Below the pieces are notes generated by a model, which was not told the origin of the DNA, made no database searches, and saw only the letters and a list, made by a program, of their open reading frames with translations. Positions 42,022-54,012 of a stretch of 64,000 nucleotides of DNA are shown one piece after another; positions within the stretch are counted from its first letter, which is position 1; each line of letters opens with the position of its first letter. Both the position numbers and the translations under genes were made by a program. Source of the DNA: CAIVND01 sp035532075 (GTDB lineage: Bacteria > Actinomycetota > Acidimicrobiia > Acidimicrobiales > Bog-793); contig DATKRV010000006.1 in the NCBI GenBank assembly GCA_035532075.1, positions 7,722 through 71,721 on the forward strand, written 5' to 3'.

Positions 42022-44742
42022 GTGGCCACCTATTTGATTCTCGATGGACATTCGCTTGCCTATCGCGCGTGGTTTGCCCTCTCGGAGACGAACATGGCCA
42101 CCGCATCCGGGCAGCAGACCCAGGCGGTGTTTGGCTTCGTCTCGATGCTCACCAAGCTGGTCGACGATTTTCGTCCGGATGGGATGGCAGTCGCATTTGA
42201 CCGCAAGGAACCGACCTTTCGCGATGAGATCGAGCCCGACTACAAGGCCGGGAGACCACCGACGCCAGAGTCGCTCGTTGGACAGTTCGAGATCATCCGT
42301 CATTTCGTCGGCACCCTCGGCATCCCGGTGATCGATCGCGTCGGATTCGAGGCAGACGATGTGCTCGGTACCCTGGCAAAGGAAATTGCGCGTCGTGGTG
42401 ATGATGTCATCGTCGTCACCGGTGACCGTGACACCTATCAGCTCGTTCAGGATCCTCACATCAAGGTGCTCTACAACCGCCGCGGCGTCACGGACTATGT
42501 GCTCTATGACGAGGCGGGGATCTTTGCGCGTACCGGCGTCCGGCCGAGGGACTATCCGCTGTATGCCGCGATGCGGGGCGACAAGTCCGACAACATCATC
42601 GGCGTGCCCGGAGTCGGCGAGAAGACCGCGGCGCGTCTGATCAACGACTATGGAGACATTGATGCGATCTACGCGAATGTCGATGCCCTCACGCCAAAAC
42701 TACGCGCAACACTTCTTGCGAGCAGAGAACAGCTTCGACGCAATCTCCTCCTCACACCGATCGTCTGTGACATTCCCCTCGAGGTGACCGAGAAGGAGCT
42801 GTTGCTTGGTGGGGTCGACCGAGAGGCGCTCACCGCGCTGCTCGACCTGCTCGAACTCCGCACGTTAAAAGAGCGCCTCCTCTCGGTACTCGACTCTATG
42901 GACGCGACCAAGGCTCCAGTGACCGAACGCGCAAGCAATGCGGTGGCGATCCGGCCGGTGGAGGTGCTCGACAGCGCAGCGGCGGTGGCGAGCGCCCTCT
43001 CGGAGCTTGCATCGATGACCCCTCGCGCGGTCATCTGCGTCGAGGCAACCTGGACGGGGATGCCCGGTCGTTCAGCGCCGAGCGCGATTGCGCTCTCGGG
43101 TGCGGAACTTGACAGGGTATATGTGCTTGGTTCGGGACTGCTTTTGGATGCGACGGTGACGCAGGGACTTGCAACGTTGTTCGGAGGTACCGTCGGGAAT
43201 CATCCGATCTATGGCGACAGGGTCAAGGAGTTGATGCGCTCGCTGTTCGATTTTGGGGTCGACATCCGCGCGCTCGAGATCGATGTCGCCGTAGCTGGGT
43301 ACCTCGTTGACCCGGCACTTGGCCAGGAGAGTCTCGAGGGACTCGCGAGTCGCTTCGGAGTGTCGACACCGATGAGCGCGCTTGGACCTTCGACTCGCCA
43401 GCTCGACTTTGCCCTTGACGAGCGCCCAGAGGAGGGTTCGTTCGCAGGCCTAGCCGAGCGGCTCGAGGTGATCGCCGTGCTCGGGAGCAAGTTGCGATCG
43501 GAGCTCGACGGGATCGGCGCACTGTCGCTTTGGGAGGAGATCGAACTTCCGCTGATCCGGGTGCTGGCGAAGATGGAGTGGGTCGGCATCGCGGTCGACG
43601 TCGATCAGCTCCAGACGATCAACAAGGAGCTCACCGACGAGTGTCAGCGACTCGAGGGCGAGGTGCACCGTCTTGCCGGCGAGCCGTTCAACCTCAACTC
43701 TCCGACGCAACTTCGCGTGGTGCTCTATGACAACCTCGGCCTTCGCCCGGGCAAGAAGACCAAGACCGGATATTCGACCGATGCCCAGACGCTCGAGAGG
43801 CTGCGCGGACAGCACCCGATCATCGATGCGCTGCTCGGTTACCGAGAGGTGGAGAAGCTGCGCTCGACCTATGGCGCCGGCCTGCTCGCCGAGGTCGGAT
43901 CCGACGGGCGTATCCACGCCTCGTTCCGCCAGACCGTGGCGCGCACCGGACGACTCTCGTCTGATGCTCCCAATCTGCACAACATTCCAGTGCGCAGCGA
44001 CGGTGGTCGACGCTTTCGCAAGGCCTTTGTTCCCGCCCCCGGCTGCGAGCTGTTGGTCGCGGACTACAACCAGATCGAGCTCCGGGTGATCGCGCACCTT
44101 GCGAAGGATCCGGGGCTGATCCAAGCGTTTGCAAACGGCGAAGACATCCACGCCACCACGGCATCGGGGATCTTTGGCGTACCGATCGATGAGGTCAGCG
44201 CCGCGCAGCGTGCCAAGGCGAAGATGGTCTCCTACGGACTCGCCTACGGGATGGAGGCGTTCGGACTGGCGAACCGGCTTGGCATTGGCGTCGACGAGGC
44301 GAACGAGATCCTGAACCAGTACTTCGTCGCCTTCCCCTCGGTGCGCGCGTACATGGACGCGACCGTGCAGGAGGCGAAGAGCCGTGGCTACACCGAGACC
44401 GAGCGCGGTCGCAGACGGTATCTCCCCGAACTCAATTCGGACAATTTCCGTATCCGCCAGGCGGCAGAGCGTCAGGCGATGAACGCCGGCATCCAGGGGC
44501 TCGCCGCGGACATCTTCAAAGCAGCGCTCGTCAACCTCGACCGGGCACTCGAGGAGGCGCACTTTACGAGCAACATCGTCCTTCAGGTGCATGACGAGAT
44601 CCTCATCGAGGCGACGGCCTCCGAACATGACGCGGTGCATGCGCTCACGCTCGAAGCGATGAACGACGCCTACCCGCTCGCCGTCCCGCTCGAGGTGAAC
44701 ATCGCCTGGGGATCGAACTGGGCCGACGCGAAATCCGGCTGA
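42022..44742 (+). CDS. polA: DNA polymerase I
   Basis: A 906-residue repair and Okazaki-fragment polymerase. The 5'-3' exonuclease domain (residues 1-290) starts LILDGHSLAYRAWFALSET and has GFEADDVLGTLA and RGDKSDNIIGVPGVGEKTAA. The middle 3'-5' exonuclease-like domain (about 310-520) has lost the DxE motif (AVICVEATWTG), so proofreading is probably absent, as in other actinobacterial PolI. The polymerase domain has motif A (ELLVADYNQIELRVIAHLA), O-helix KAKMVSYGLAYGMEAFGLAN and motif C (VLQVHDEILIEA). GTG start. Confidence 0.97.
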   Translation: MATYLILDGHSLAYRAWFALSETNMATASGQQTQAVFGFVSMLTKLVDDFRPDGMAVAFDRKEPTFRDEIEPDYKAGRPPTPESLVGQFEIIRHFVGTLGIPVIDRVGFEADDVLGTLAKEIARRGDDVIVVTGDRDTYQLVQDPHIKVLYNRRGVTDYVLYDEAGIFARTGVRPRDYPLYAAMRGDKSDNIIGVPGVGEKTAARLINDYGDIDAIYANVDALTPKLRATLLASREQLRRNLLLTPIVCDIPLEVTEKELLLGGVDREALTALLDLLELRTLKERLLSVLDSMDATKAPVTERASNAVAIRPVEVLDSAAAVASALSELASMTPRAVICVEATWTGMPGRSAPSAIALSGAELDRVYVLGSGLLLDATVTQGLATLFGGTVGNHPIYGDRVKELMRSLFDFGVDIRALEIDVAVAGYLVDPALGQESLEGLASRFGVSTPMSALGPSTRQLDFALDERPEEGSFAGLAERLEVIAVLGSKLRSELDGIGALSLWEEIELPLIRVLAKMEWVGIAVDVDQLQTINKELTDECQRLEGEVHRLAGEPFNLNSPTQLRVVLYDNLGLRPGKKTKTGYSTDAQTLERLRGQHPIIDALLGYREVEKLRSTYGAGLLAEVGSDGRIHASFRQTVARTGRLSSDAPNLHNIPVRSDGGRRFRKAFVPAPGCELLVADYNQIELRVIAHLAKDPGLIQAFANGEDIHATTASGIFGVPIDEVSAAQRAKAKMVSYGLAYGMEAFGLANRLGIGVDEANEILNQYFVAFPSVRAYMDATVQEAKSRGYTETERGRRRYLPELNSDNFRIRQAAERQAMNAGIQGLAADIFKAALVNLDRALEEAHFTSNIVLQVHDEILIEATASEHDAVHALTLEAMNDAYPLAVPLEVNIAWGSNWADAKSG

Positions 44743-44906
44743 TCATGGGGGTGTAGGATCTTCAAGGTCTCTTTTGGCCCGTTTTGTTGTCAATTACCTT
44801 GCCAGCAAACCCGCTCTGGGGGACCCGTCCATATCCGCTGCCTCTGATTGCGCCCGCCGTGTCCTGGCAGGCATGGTGAGAGGCCCGAGTGTAAGGCCCA
44901 ATCTTC

Positions 44907-46448
44907 ATGTCTGAAGTCACCTCTTCCTCCCCCCCGCAGCCCGCGGAATCCGCCGGCGTCGTTGTCTTGACACCGGTATCTGAGATGGGGACCTTTGACG
45001 CCGATGGCGTCTACACCCCACGCCAGATCGTCGAAGACGACCTTGGCTCGATCTCGTTCGACGACGCCGTCAACCAGACGATCGTGGAATTCGAAGACGG
45101 GGACATCGTCAAGGGAACCGTCGTCAAGGTCGACCGCGACGAGGTCCTCCTCGATATCGGATTCAAGTCCGAGGGAGTCATCCCCGGGCGAGAGCTCTCG
45201 ATCCGTCACGATGTCGACGCCCACGAGATCGTCAAGATCGGAGACGTCGTCGAGGCCCTCGTGCTCCAGAAGGAGGACAAGGAGGGACGCCTGGTGCTCT
45301 CGAAAAAGCGCGCCCAGTACGAGCGCGCGTGGGGCACCATTGAAAAGACGAAAGAGACGGATGGCGTCGTGCGTGGCCTCGTCATCGAGGTTGTCAAGGG
45401 TGGCCTCATCATGGACATCGGTCTGCGCGGTTTCCTGCCGGCATCGCTTGTCGAGCTGCGCCGGGTACGCGACCTTGCCCCCTACATCGGCCGTACCCTC
45501 GAGGCGAAGATCATCGAACTCGACAAGAACCGCAACAACGTCGTCCTCTCGCGCAGGGCCTGGCTCGAGGAGACCCAGAAGGAACAGCGTGGCGAGTTCC
45601 TCGTCAACCTCAAGCCAGGTGAGATCCGCAAGGGCGTCATCTCCTCGGTGGTCAACTTCGGGGCGTTCGTCGACCTCGGTGGGATGGACGGACTCGTGCA
45701 CGTCTCGGAACTCTCGTGGAAGCACGTTGACCACCCCTCGTCGGTGGTCTCGGTCGGTGACGAGGTAACCGTGCAGGTGCTCGATGTCGACATGGACAAG
45801 GAGCGCATCAGCCTCTCGCTCAAGGCAACACAGTCCGATCCGTGGCAGGAGTTTGCCGACGCGCACAAAGAGGGTGAGCTGGTCTATGGCCGGATCACCA
45901 AGCTGGTGCCCTTCGGATCTTTCGTCCAGGTCGGTGACGGCATCGAGGGTCTCGTGCACATCTCGGAGATGGCCGCGCATCACGTCGACCTTCCCGAGCA
46001 GGTCGTCAATCCCGGCGAGGAGCTCTGGGTCAAGATCATCGAGATCGATCTCGAGCGCCGTCGCATCAGCCTCTCGATCAAGCAGGCCGCAGACGGCGGT
46101 GAGGTCGCGGAGGAGTACCGCGAGGCATTCGGTGAGCACGCCTACGACGACGAGGGGAACTACATCGGTGCCTTTGAGTACACGAACGTCGAGTTCACCC
46201 CAGAGACCGAGGCTCAGGCTGCATGGGCAGACTTCGCCGAGGCGAAGGGGGCGATCGTCAAGCCACTCGATACCCCGGCACTGCCCGATGAGCTGGCACC
46301 GATGGCCGCGACCATGGGGACCGAGCCCGCGGACCCAACTGCTCAGCCAACTGCCGAGCCAACTGCCGAGCCGACTGCTGAGCCGGGCGCCGGAGCAGGC
46401 GTCGGGGCGGGCGAAACCGGGGCAGCGGACGAACCCTCCGCTGGCTGA
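44907..46448 (+). CDS. rpsA: 30S ribosomal protein S1
   Basis: A 513-residue protein with four S1 domains beginning near GDIVKGTVVKVDRDEVLLDI (residue 68), VVRGLVIEVVKGGLIMDIGL (about 153), RKGVISSVVNFGAFVDLGG (about 242) and YGRITKLVPFGSFVQVGDGI (about 328). The fourth is followed by an acidic linker and a tail with PTAE repeats. In actinobacteria S1 stimulates translation of leadered mRNAs. A 164-base leader carries TAGGAT at 44755 as a likely promoter. Coordinates start at ATG 44907. Confidence 0.95.
   Translation: MSEVTSSSPPQPAESAGVVVLTPVSEMGTFDADGVYTPRQIVEDDLGSISFDDAVNQTIVEFEDGDIVKGTVVKVDRDEVLLDIGFKSEGVIPGRELSIRHDVDAHEIVKIGDVVEALVLQKEDKEGRLVLSKKRAQYERAWGTIEKTKETDGVVRGLVIEVVKGGLIMDIGLRGFLPASLVELRRVRDLAPYIGRTLEAKIIELDKNRNNVVLSRRAWLEETQKEQRGEFLVNLKPGEIRKGVISSVVNFGAFVDLGGMDGLVHVSELSWKHVDHPSSVVSVGDEVTVQVLDVDMDKERISLSLKATQSDPWQEFADAHKEGELVYGRITKLVPFGSFVQVGDGIEGLVHISEMAAHHVDLPEQVVNPGEELWVKIIEIDLERRRISLSIKQAADGGEVAEEYREAFGEHAYDDEGNYIGAFEYTNVEFTPETEAQAAWADFAEAKGAIVKPLDTPALPDELAPMAATMGTEPADPTAQPTAEPTAEPTAEPGAGAGVGAGETGAADEPSAG
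46335..46382 (+). repeat. 12-bp tandem repeat in the rpsA 3' end
   Basis: Four 12-base units (46335, 46347, 46359, 46371) of CCAACTGCYSAG type encode PTA(Q/E) repeats in the S1 tail. In-frame and prone to slippage. Confidence 0.75.
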
Positions 46449-46529
46449 GCGCGTTCGGATCGGGCGGCTCATGCAACGCGCCGAGTGGCTTGGTGGTGGC
46501 GCGCCTGTTTGTGCACTCGGACAGACCCC

Positions 46530-47126
46530 GTGACCGTCGTCGGCTGCACGGGAGGGATCGGATCGGGAAAGTCCACCGTCAGTGCCTACTTTGCTGATCG
46601 CGGTGCAACGGTGATCGATGCCGATGAGCTGGTGCGGCGACTGAGCAGACCCGACGGCCTTGCCTATCCCGAGATCGTCCGCGCATTCGGAGCGAAGATT
46701 GTCGGGAACGACTCCGAGATCGACCGGGCATTGCTCGCATCGATCGTCTTTCGCGATGCCGACGAGCGCCATCGCCTGGAGTCGATCCTCCACCCGCTCG
46801 TCGAGCAAGAGATTGAGAGTCAGCTCGAGCAGCTCCGTGGTGAGGGAGTCGTCGTCATCGATCATCCGCTGCTCGTCGAGACGGATGCACGGAAACGGTT
46901 CGGTCTCGATGGCGTGCTCGTCGTCGATGCTCCCGAGGATCAGGTGATCGAGCGCCTTGTGGGATCGAGGTCGATGACCCCATCCCAGGCGGCAGCACGC
47001 ATGGCTGCACAGTGCTCGCGCGAGACGCGGCGCAACGCGGCGGATTTCATCATGATCAACATCGGGACACTCGAGGAGCTGATGGATATGGCCGAACGTG
47101 CCTGGGAGTGGATCCTCAGCCTGTAG
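46530..47126 (+). CDS. coaE: Dephospho-CoA kinase
   Basis: A 198-residue P-loop kinase for the last step of CoA synthesis. VTVVGCTGGIGSGKSTVSAY is the P-loop, ADRGATVIDADELVRRL the substrate segment, VVVIDHPLLVET the conserved D-x-PLL box (here the usual Asp-Val/Ile-PLL is DHPLL), and RMAAQCSRETRRNAADFIM the lid-adjacent region. GTG 46530 gives the normal N-terminus; no ribosome-binding site is evident. Confidence 0.92.
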   Translation: MTVVGCTGGIGSGKSTVSAYFADRGATVIDADELVRRLSRPDGLAYPEIVRAFGAKIVGNDSEIDRALLASIVFRDADERHRLESILHPLVEQEIESQLEQLRGEGVVVIDHPLLVETDARKRFGLDGVLVVDAPEDQVIERLVGSRSMTPSQAAARMAAQCSRETRRNAADFIMINIGTLEELMDMAERAWEWILSL

Positions 47127-47186
47127 CTACGACCCGCCGCTCCGATCCCCGTTCGCTGTCTCGCCCTTGGCGCGGGGAATGCTCGG

Positions 47187-47198
47187 TACGCTGGCGAG
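47187..47198 (+). promoter_or_regulatory. Leaderless -10 element for uvrB
   Basis: TACGCT (47187-47192), six bases, GTG 47199. Confidence 0.55.
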
Positions 47199-49283
47199 GT
47201 GCCGCCATTCAAGGTTGTCTCCGAGTTCGCTCCGGCGGGAGATCAGCCGGCCGCGATCGCCGCGCTGAGTGCTGGGATCGCCCGGAATGAGCGGTACCAG
47301 ACGCTGCTCGGCATCACCGGCAGTGGAAAGAGCGCGACGATCGCCTGGACGATCGAGCGCGCCCAGCGGCCGACGCTCGTCATCGCTCCGAACAAATCGC
47401 TTGCGGCACAGCTCGCGGGGGAGTTCCGTGAGTTCTTCCCCGAGAATCGCGTCGAGTACTTCGTCTCCTACTACGACTACTACCAGCCAGAGGCCTATAT
47501 GCCGGCCTCGGATACCTACATCGAGAAGGACAGCTCGGTCAATGACGAGATCGACCGGCTACGACACTCGACGACTGCGGCGCTGTTGACGCGCCGGGAT
47601 GTCATCGTCGTCGCCTCGGTCTCGTGCATCTACGGGCTTGGCTCCCCGGAGGAGTACGCAACGAAGATCCTCGTGCTCACTCCGGGTTCGACGCACGACC
47701 AGCGGAGTATCCTCCGCCGGTTGATCGATCTGCAGTACGAGCGAAACGACATGAATCTTGTGCGCGGGAAGTTCCGTGTGCGCGGAGACACGATCGAACT
47801 CCATCCGGCCTACGAGCAGACCGCGGTGCGGATCGAGCTCTTCGGTGACGAGATCGAGCGGCTCACCAGATTCGATTCGCTGACGGGCGAGCAGCTCGGC
47901 GAGCTTGACGAACTCGCGGTCTTTCCCGCGACGCATTATGTCGCGGGAGACGCGCGGCTCCGCGAGGCGATCAAGAACATCGAGGTCGAACTCGGCGAGC
48001 GACTGCGCGAACTACGCGGTCATGATCGCCTCGTCGAGGCGCAGCGACTCGAGATGCGCACCGAACATGATCTCGAGATGCTCGCCGAGGTCGGGTTCTG
48101 CTCGGGGATCGAAAACTACAGTCGACACCTCGACGGACGGGGCCCGGGTGAGCCGCCATTCACGCTGATTGACTACTTCCCGAAGGACTGGCTGTTGATC
48201 ATTGACGAGAGCCACGTCACCGTGCCACAACTTCATGGGCAGTATGCGGGGGACCGTTCGAGGAAAGAGGTGCTTGTCGAACACGGCTTCCGCCTTCCCT
48301 CGGCGATGGACAACCGTCCGCTCACCTTCGAGGAGTTCGACGCGCGTATCAACCAGGTGATCTTCATGTCCGCGACGCCCTCGCCCCACGAGCTGCAGGT
48401 ATCGACCAATGTTGTCGAACAGATCGTTCGTCCGACCGGACTCCTCGATCCCGAGGTGGTGATCAAGCCGACCAAGAGCCAGATCGACGACCTCCTGGCC
48501 GAGATGGAACCGGTGGTGGCGCGCGGTGACCGCGTCCTGATTACGACGCTGACGAAGAAGATGGCCGAGGATCTCTCGGACTATCTGCTTGAGCTCGGAC
48601 TGCGTGTGCGCTATCTGCATTCGAACATCGACACGATCGAGCGCATCGAGATCATCCGGGATCTGCGCCTTGGAGAGTTCGATGTCCTTGTCGGGATCAA
48701 TCTTTTGCGCGAGGGACTCGACCTTCCCGAGGTCTCGCTCGTCGCGATCCTCGATGCCGACAAGGAGGGCTTTTTGCGCTCGTCGACCTCGCTCATCCAG
48801 ACGATGGGACGCGCCGCGCGAAACTCTGCCGGTCGGGTGATCCTCTACGCGGACGTGATCACCGATTCGATGCGAAAGGCAATCTCGATCACCGAGACCC
48901 GACGCCACCGACAAGAGCTCTACAACCGAGAGCACGGTATCGATCCCCAGACGATCCGCAAGGCGGTCTCGGACCTCGTCGCCCAGTTCCGCTCCGCGGC
49001 GGGGAGTGGGGACCTTGTGCCTGAACACACCGGTGCCCCCCTGCCGCGCGGCTCGCGCACGCGATCCGATCGGTCACGACGCGCTGGCCAGCGTGTCGCC
49101 GAGACGATTGGTGCCACCTTGCCAGCGCACCCCGACGAACTGCCGCGCGAGGAGTTGACAAGACTGGTCAACGCGCTTGAGGCTGAGATGCACCAGGCCG
49201 CAGCAGATCTTCGTTTTGAGTACGCGGCGCGCCTGCGTGACGAGGTCAGGTCGCTCAAGCGCGAGTTGCGAGAGGTCGGTTAG
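47199..49283 (+). CDS. uvrB: Excinuclease ABC subunit B
   Basis: A 694-residue damage-verification helicase. FKVVSEFAPAGDQPAAIAAL, Walker A GITGSGKSATIAW, the beta-hairpin region YFVSYYDYYQPEAYMPASDT, helicase motifs DESHVTVPQLHGQY and QTMGRAARNSAGRVILYAD, and the C-terminal UVR motif ELTRLVNALEAEMHQAAADL, which contacts UvrC. The family's usual TxGSGKT is TGSGKSAT here. Leaderless-looking GTG start. It lies one gene-length before uvrA. Confidence 0.97.
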   Translation: MPPFKVVSEFAPAGDQPAAIAALSAGIARNERYQTLLGITGSGKSATIAWTIERAQRPTLVIAPNKSLAAQLAGEFREFFPENRVEYFVSYYDYYQPEAYMPASDTYIEKDSSVNDEIDRLRHSTTAALLTRRDVIVVASVSCIYGLGSPEEYATKILVLTPGSTHDQRSILRRLIDLQYERNDMNLVRGKFRVRGDTIELHPAYEQTAVRIELFGDEIERLTRFDSLTGEQLGELDELAVFPATHYVAGDARLREAIKNIEVELGERLRELRGHDRLVEAQRLEMRTEHDLEMLAEVGFCSGIENYSRHLDGRGPGEPPFTLIDYFPKDWLLIIDESHVTVPQLHGQYAGDRSRKEVLVEHGFRLPSAMDNRPLTFEEFDARINQVIFMSATPSPHELQVSTNVVEQIVRPTGLLDPEVVIKPTKSQIDDLLAEMEPVVARGDRVLITTLTKKMAEDLSDYLLELGLRVRYLHSNIDTIERIEIIRDLRLGEFDVLVGINLLREGLDLPEVSLVAILDADKEGFLRSSTSLIQTMGRAARNSAGRVILYADVITDSMRKAISITETRRHRQELYNREHGIDPQTIRKAVSDLVAQFRSAAGSGDLVPEHTGAPLPRGSRTRSDRSRRAGQRVAETIGATLPAHPDELPREELTRLVNALEAEMHQAAADLRFEYAARLRDEVRSLKRELREVG

Positions 49284-49291
49284 TCCGCCGA

Positions 49292-49303
49292 TAGGCTCGC
49301 GGA
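49292..49303 (+). promoter_or_regulatory. Leaderless -10 element for uvrA
   Basis: TAGGCT (49292-49297), six bases, GTG 49304. Confidence 0.55.
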
Positions 49304-52126
<2,823 letters not shown>

Positions 52127-52159
52127 GCTCTTCTCGGCAAAGAAAGCGATGGTGGGGAG

Positions 52160-52915
52160 ATGGATCTTGAACTGACCGGCCGGCGGGCCGTCGTGACCGG
52201 CGGAAGCCGCGGGATCGGCAAGGCGGTGGCACTTGCGCTGTGTCGCGAAGGTGTCGATGTCGCGCTCTTCGCGCGCGACCAGACGCGACTCGATGCAGCG
52301 GCGAGAGAGATCTCGCAGCTGACCGGTCGCCGCGTCGAGGGATTCGCGGTTGATACCGGCAGTGAGCCGTCGGTGATCGAGGGTGTGCACAATATGGTGC
52401 AGTCCTTTGGGGGCGTCGAGATCCTCGTCAACGCTGCCGCGAAGCCGGGCGGACAGTCGGTTCCCCCTACCTATGACCAGGTGACGACGGAGGCGTTCTT
52501 CGAGGACATGAACGTCAAGGTGATGGGATATCTGCGCTGTGCACAGCAGGTCGCGCCACACATGATCAACGCCGGATGGGGGCGGATCATCAACATCAGT
52601 GGCCTCGCCGCGCGCCAGGCGGGAACGGTGATCGGCTCGGTGCGAAACGTCGCGGTCTCCGCGTTGACGAAGAACCTCGCCGATGCACTCGGCCCCTACA
52701 ACATCAATGTCACCGTGGTGCATCCGGCAACCACCGTCACCGAGGCAACCACGCCGGAGATGCTGAGTCGTCCGGCGACCAATGTCATCGGGCGCATGAT
52801 CACCGCCTCCGAGGTCGCCGACGTCGTGACCTTTCTCGCCTCTCCGAAGAGCATCGCGATCACCGGTGACGCGATCGCCGTCGGCGGAGGGGTACCGAGG
52901 TCGATCTACTACTGA
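52160..52915 (+). CDS. SDR-fold protein lacking the usual YxxxK
   Basis: A 251-residue short-chain dehydrogenase-like protein. TGGSRGIGKAVALALCREG is a normal cofactor motif, LVNAAAKPGG the NAG-like box, and INISGLAARQAG carries the catalytic-type Ser, but the segment that should hold YxxxK reads TVIGSVRNVAVSALTKNLAD: the Tyr is replaced by Ile and the Lys by Arg. The rest of the fold is intact, so the protein may be a catalytically altered oxidoreductase or a nucleotide-binding protein. GGTGGGGAG precedes the ATG, and TAGGCT at about 52124 may be its promoter. Lies between uvrA and the APH-like gene. Confidence 0.8.
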   Translation: MDLELTGRRAVVTGGSRGIGKAVALALCREGVDVALFARDQTRLDAAAREISQLTGRRVEGFAVDTGSEPSVIEGVHNMVQSFGGVEILVNAAAKPGGQSVPPTYDQVTTEAFFEDMNVKVMGYLRCAQQVAPHMINAGWGRIINISGLAARQAGTVIGSVRNVAVSALTKNLADALGPYNINVTVVHPATTVTEATTPEMLSRPATNVIGRMITASEVADVVTFLASPKSIAITGDAIAVGGGVPRSIYY

Positions 52916-52963
52916 GCCATCTCTTCTGCTGAACAACTGTCAGGCGGGGGTCGTCGGGAGTGA

Positions 52964-53899
52964 TCAGGCATCGCTCGACATCGCCCCGAATGCATCGATC
53001 GCACCGAGAAAGAGTCGCAGCTCCCGCTCGGCCTGCTCGGCTCTGGCTGCCCGATGTGCGCGGTGACAAAACAGCGCCCAGTCACAGCGCCGCGCGGCAC
53101 CCCACTGCGCGATCCGCATCGGACTGAGTCCGAGATGGCGAGCGACGAGGTCGATGCGGTCGTTGATCTCATCCTGGGCGAGATGTCGACCACGCGCCGG
53201 TGCGATCTCGAGGATCAGTGGAATCGTCTCGTAGGCGGGATCGCCAGCGAGCGGCTTCGGGTCGATGACGAGCCAGGGTCGCCTCGACGACTCGAGGATG
53301 TTTCCCGGGTGAAGGTCGCCGTGCAGGAGAACCTCGGGCATCTGCGTGCGCGCGAGTTCCTCGAAAACTGCCAGTCCGCGTTCGATCTCGGGACTTGCGA
53401 GTGTCGGTTGCGCGCGAAGTGTCTCATGGCACAGCGCGAGATACCGTCGGGACTGTTCGGCGAGCTGCTCGATCCCGGGAAAGGGCTCTGTCTTGAAAAG
53501 CTCCGCCATGAGGACGAGGGTCACCGAACGGGCCTCGTCGGCCGAGGCGATATCGCGCAGCGCGCGACCGGGATTGCACCACTCGAGCAACAGTGCCGAG
53601 CCCTCGCTCTCGAAGACCTCGACCGCGTACGTGCTCCCATAAGAACACAGCGCGTCGCGTTCACCGTGCAAATCGGGATAGGGAATCTTGAGCACCGCCG
53701 GTGACCCATCGCGACGTCGGACGCGCGCCACGTAGGCGGTACCCGCCCCCTTGAAGGGGGCCACGATCTCACAGCCCCATTGATCTCGCAGAGCCTCGAC
53801 CTGTTGGGGGAGGTCTATGCACCAGAGCCGTCCCGCAGCGCCCCAGTAGAGGAGGGCATTGGCGATGAGATCCTCGGGGATCGCCGGGGTTGTGGTCAA
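52964..53899 (-). CDS. Aminoglycoside phosphotransferase-fold kinase (APH(6)/hydroxyurea-type)
   Basis: A 311-residue kinase-like protein. N-terminal lobe AVLKIPYPDLHGERDAL with the ATP-binding Lys, then ALLLEWCNPGRALRDI hinge, catalytic loop VLLHGDLHPGNILESSRRPW, and VIDPKPLAGDPAYE with the metal-binding Asp. This pattern (HGDLHPGN, IDPKPLAGD) is that of the APH(6)/streptomycin 6-kinase family, many members of which are housekeeping kinases of unknown substrate. TTG start with GGGAGGACG upstream. Divergent from uvrC; resistance cannot be concluded. Confidence 0.85.
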   Translation of the reverse strand: MTTTPAIPEDLIANALLYWGAAGRLWCIDLPQQVEALRDQWGCEIVAPFKGAGTAYVARVRRRDGSPAVLKIPYPDLHGERDALCSYGSTYAVEVFESEGSALLLEWCNPGRALRDIASADEARSVTLVLMAELFKTEPFPGIEQLAEQSRRYLALCHETLRAQPTLASPEIERGLAVFEELARTQMPEVLLHGDLHPGNILESSRRPWLVIDPKPLAGDPAYETIPLILEIAPARGRHLAQDEINDRIDLVARHLGLSPMRIAQWGAARRCDWALFCHRAHRAARAEQAERELRLFLGAIDAFGAMSSDA

Positions 53900-53999
53900 C
53901 GCGCGTCCTCCCGAGAGCTCGCTGCGATGGACTCGCCAGCGTGTCGAAGCCAGCCTGTTGAAGATAGCGCGGATGTGTCAATCGCACCGGAAATCCGCT

Positions 54000-54012
54000 T
54001 AGCGTAGGGAGC
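54000..54012 (+). promoter_or_regulatory. Leaderless -10 element for uvrC
   Basis: TAGCGT (54000-54005), seven bases, GTG 54013. Confidence 0.5.

Noticed and set aside
44790..46865. 691-codon open frame on the minus strand opposite rpsA
   Set aside because: It is the antisense of a clear S1 protein; high-GC codon bias keeps the opposite frame open. No domain and no start signal.
52964..53899. Aminoglycoside resistance gene
   Set aside because: The kinase fold is clear, but many chromosomal APH(6)-like proteins are not resistance enzymes and nothing in context supports mobilisation.
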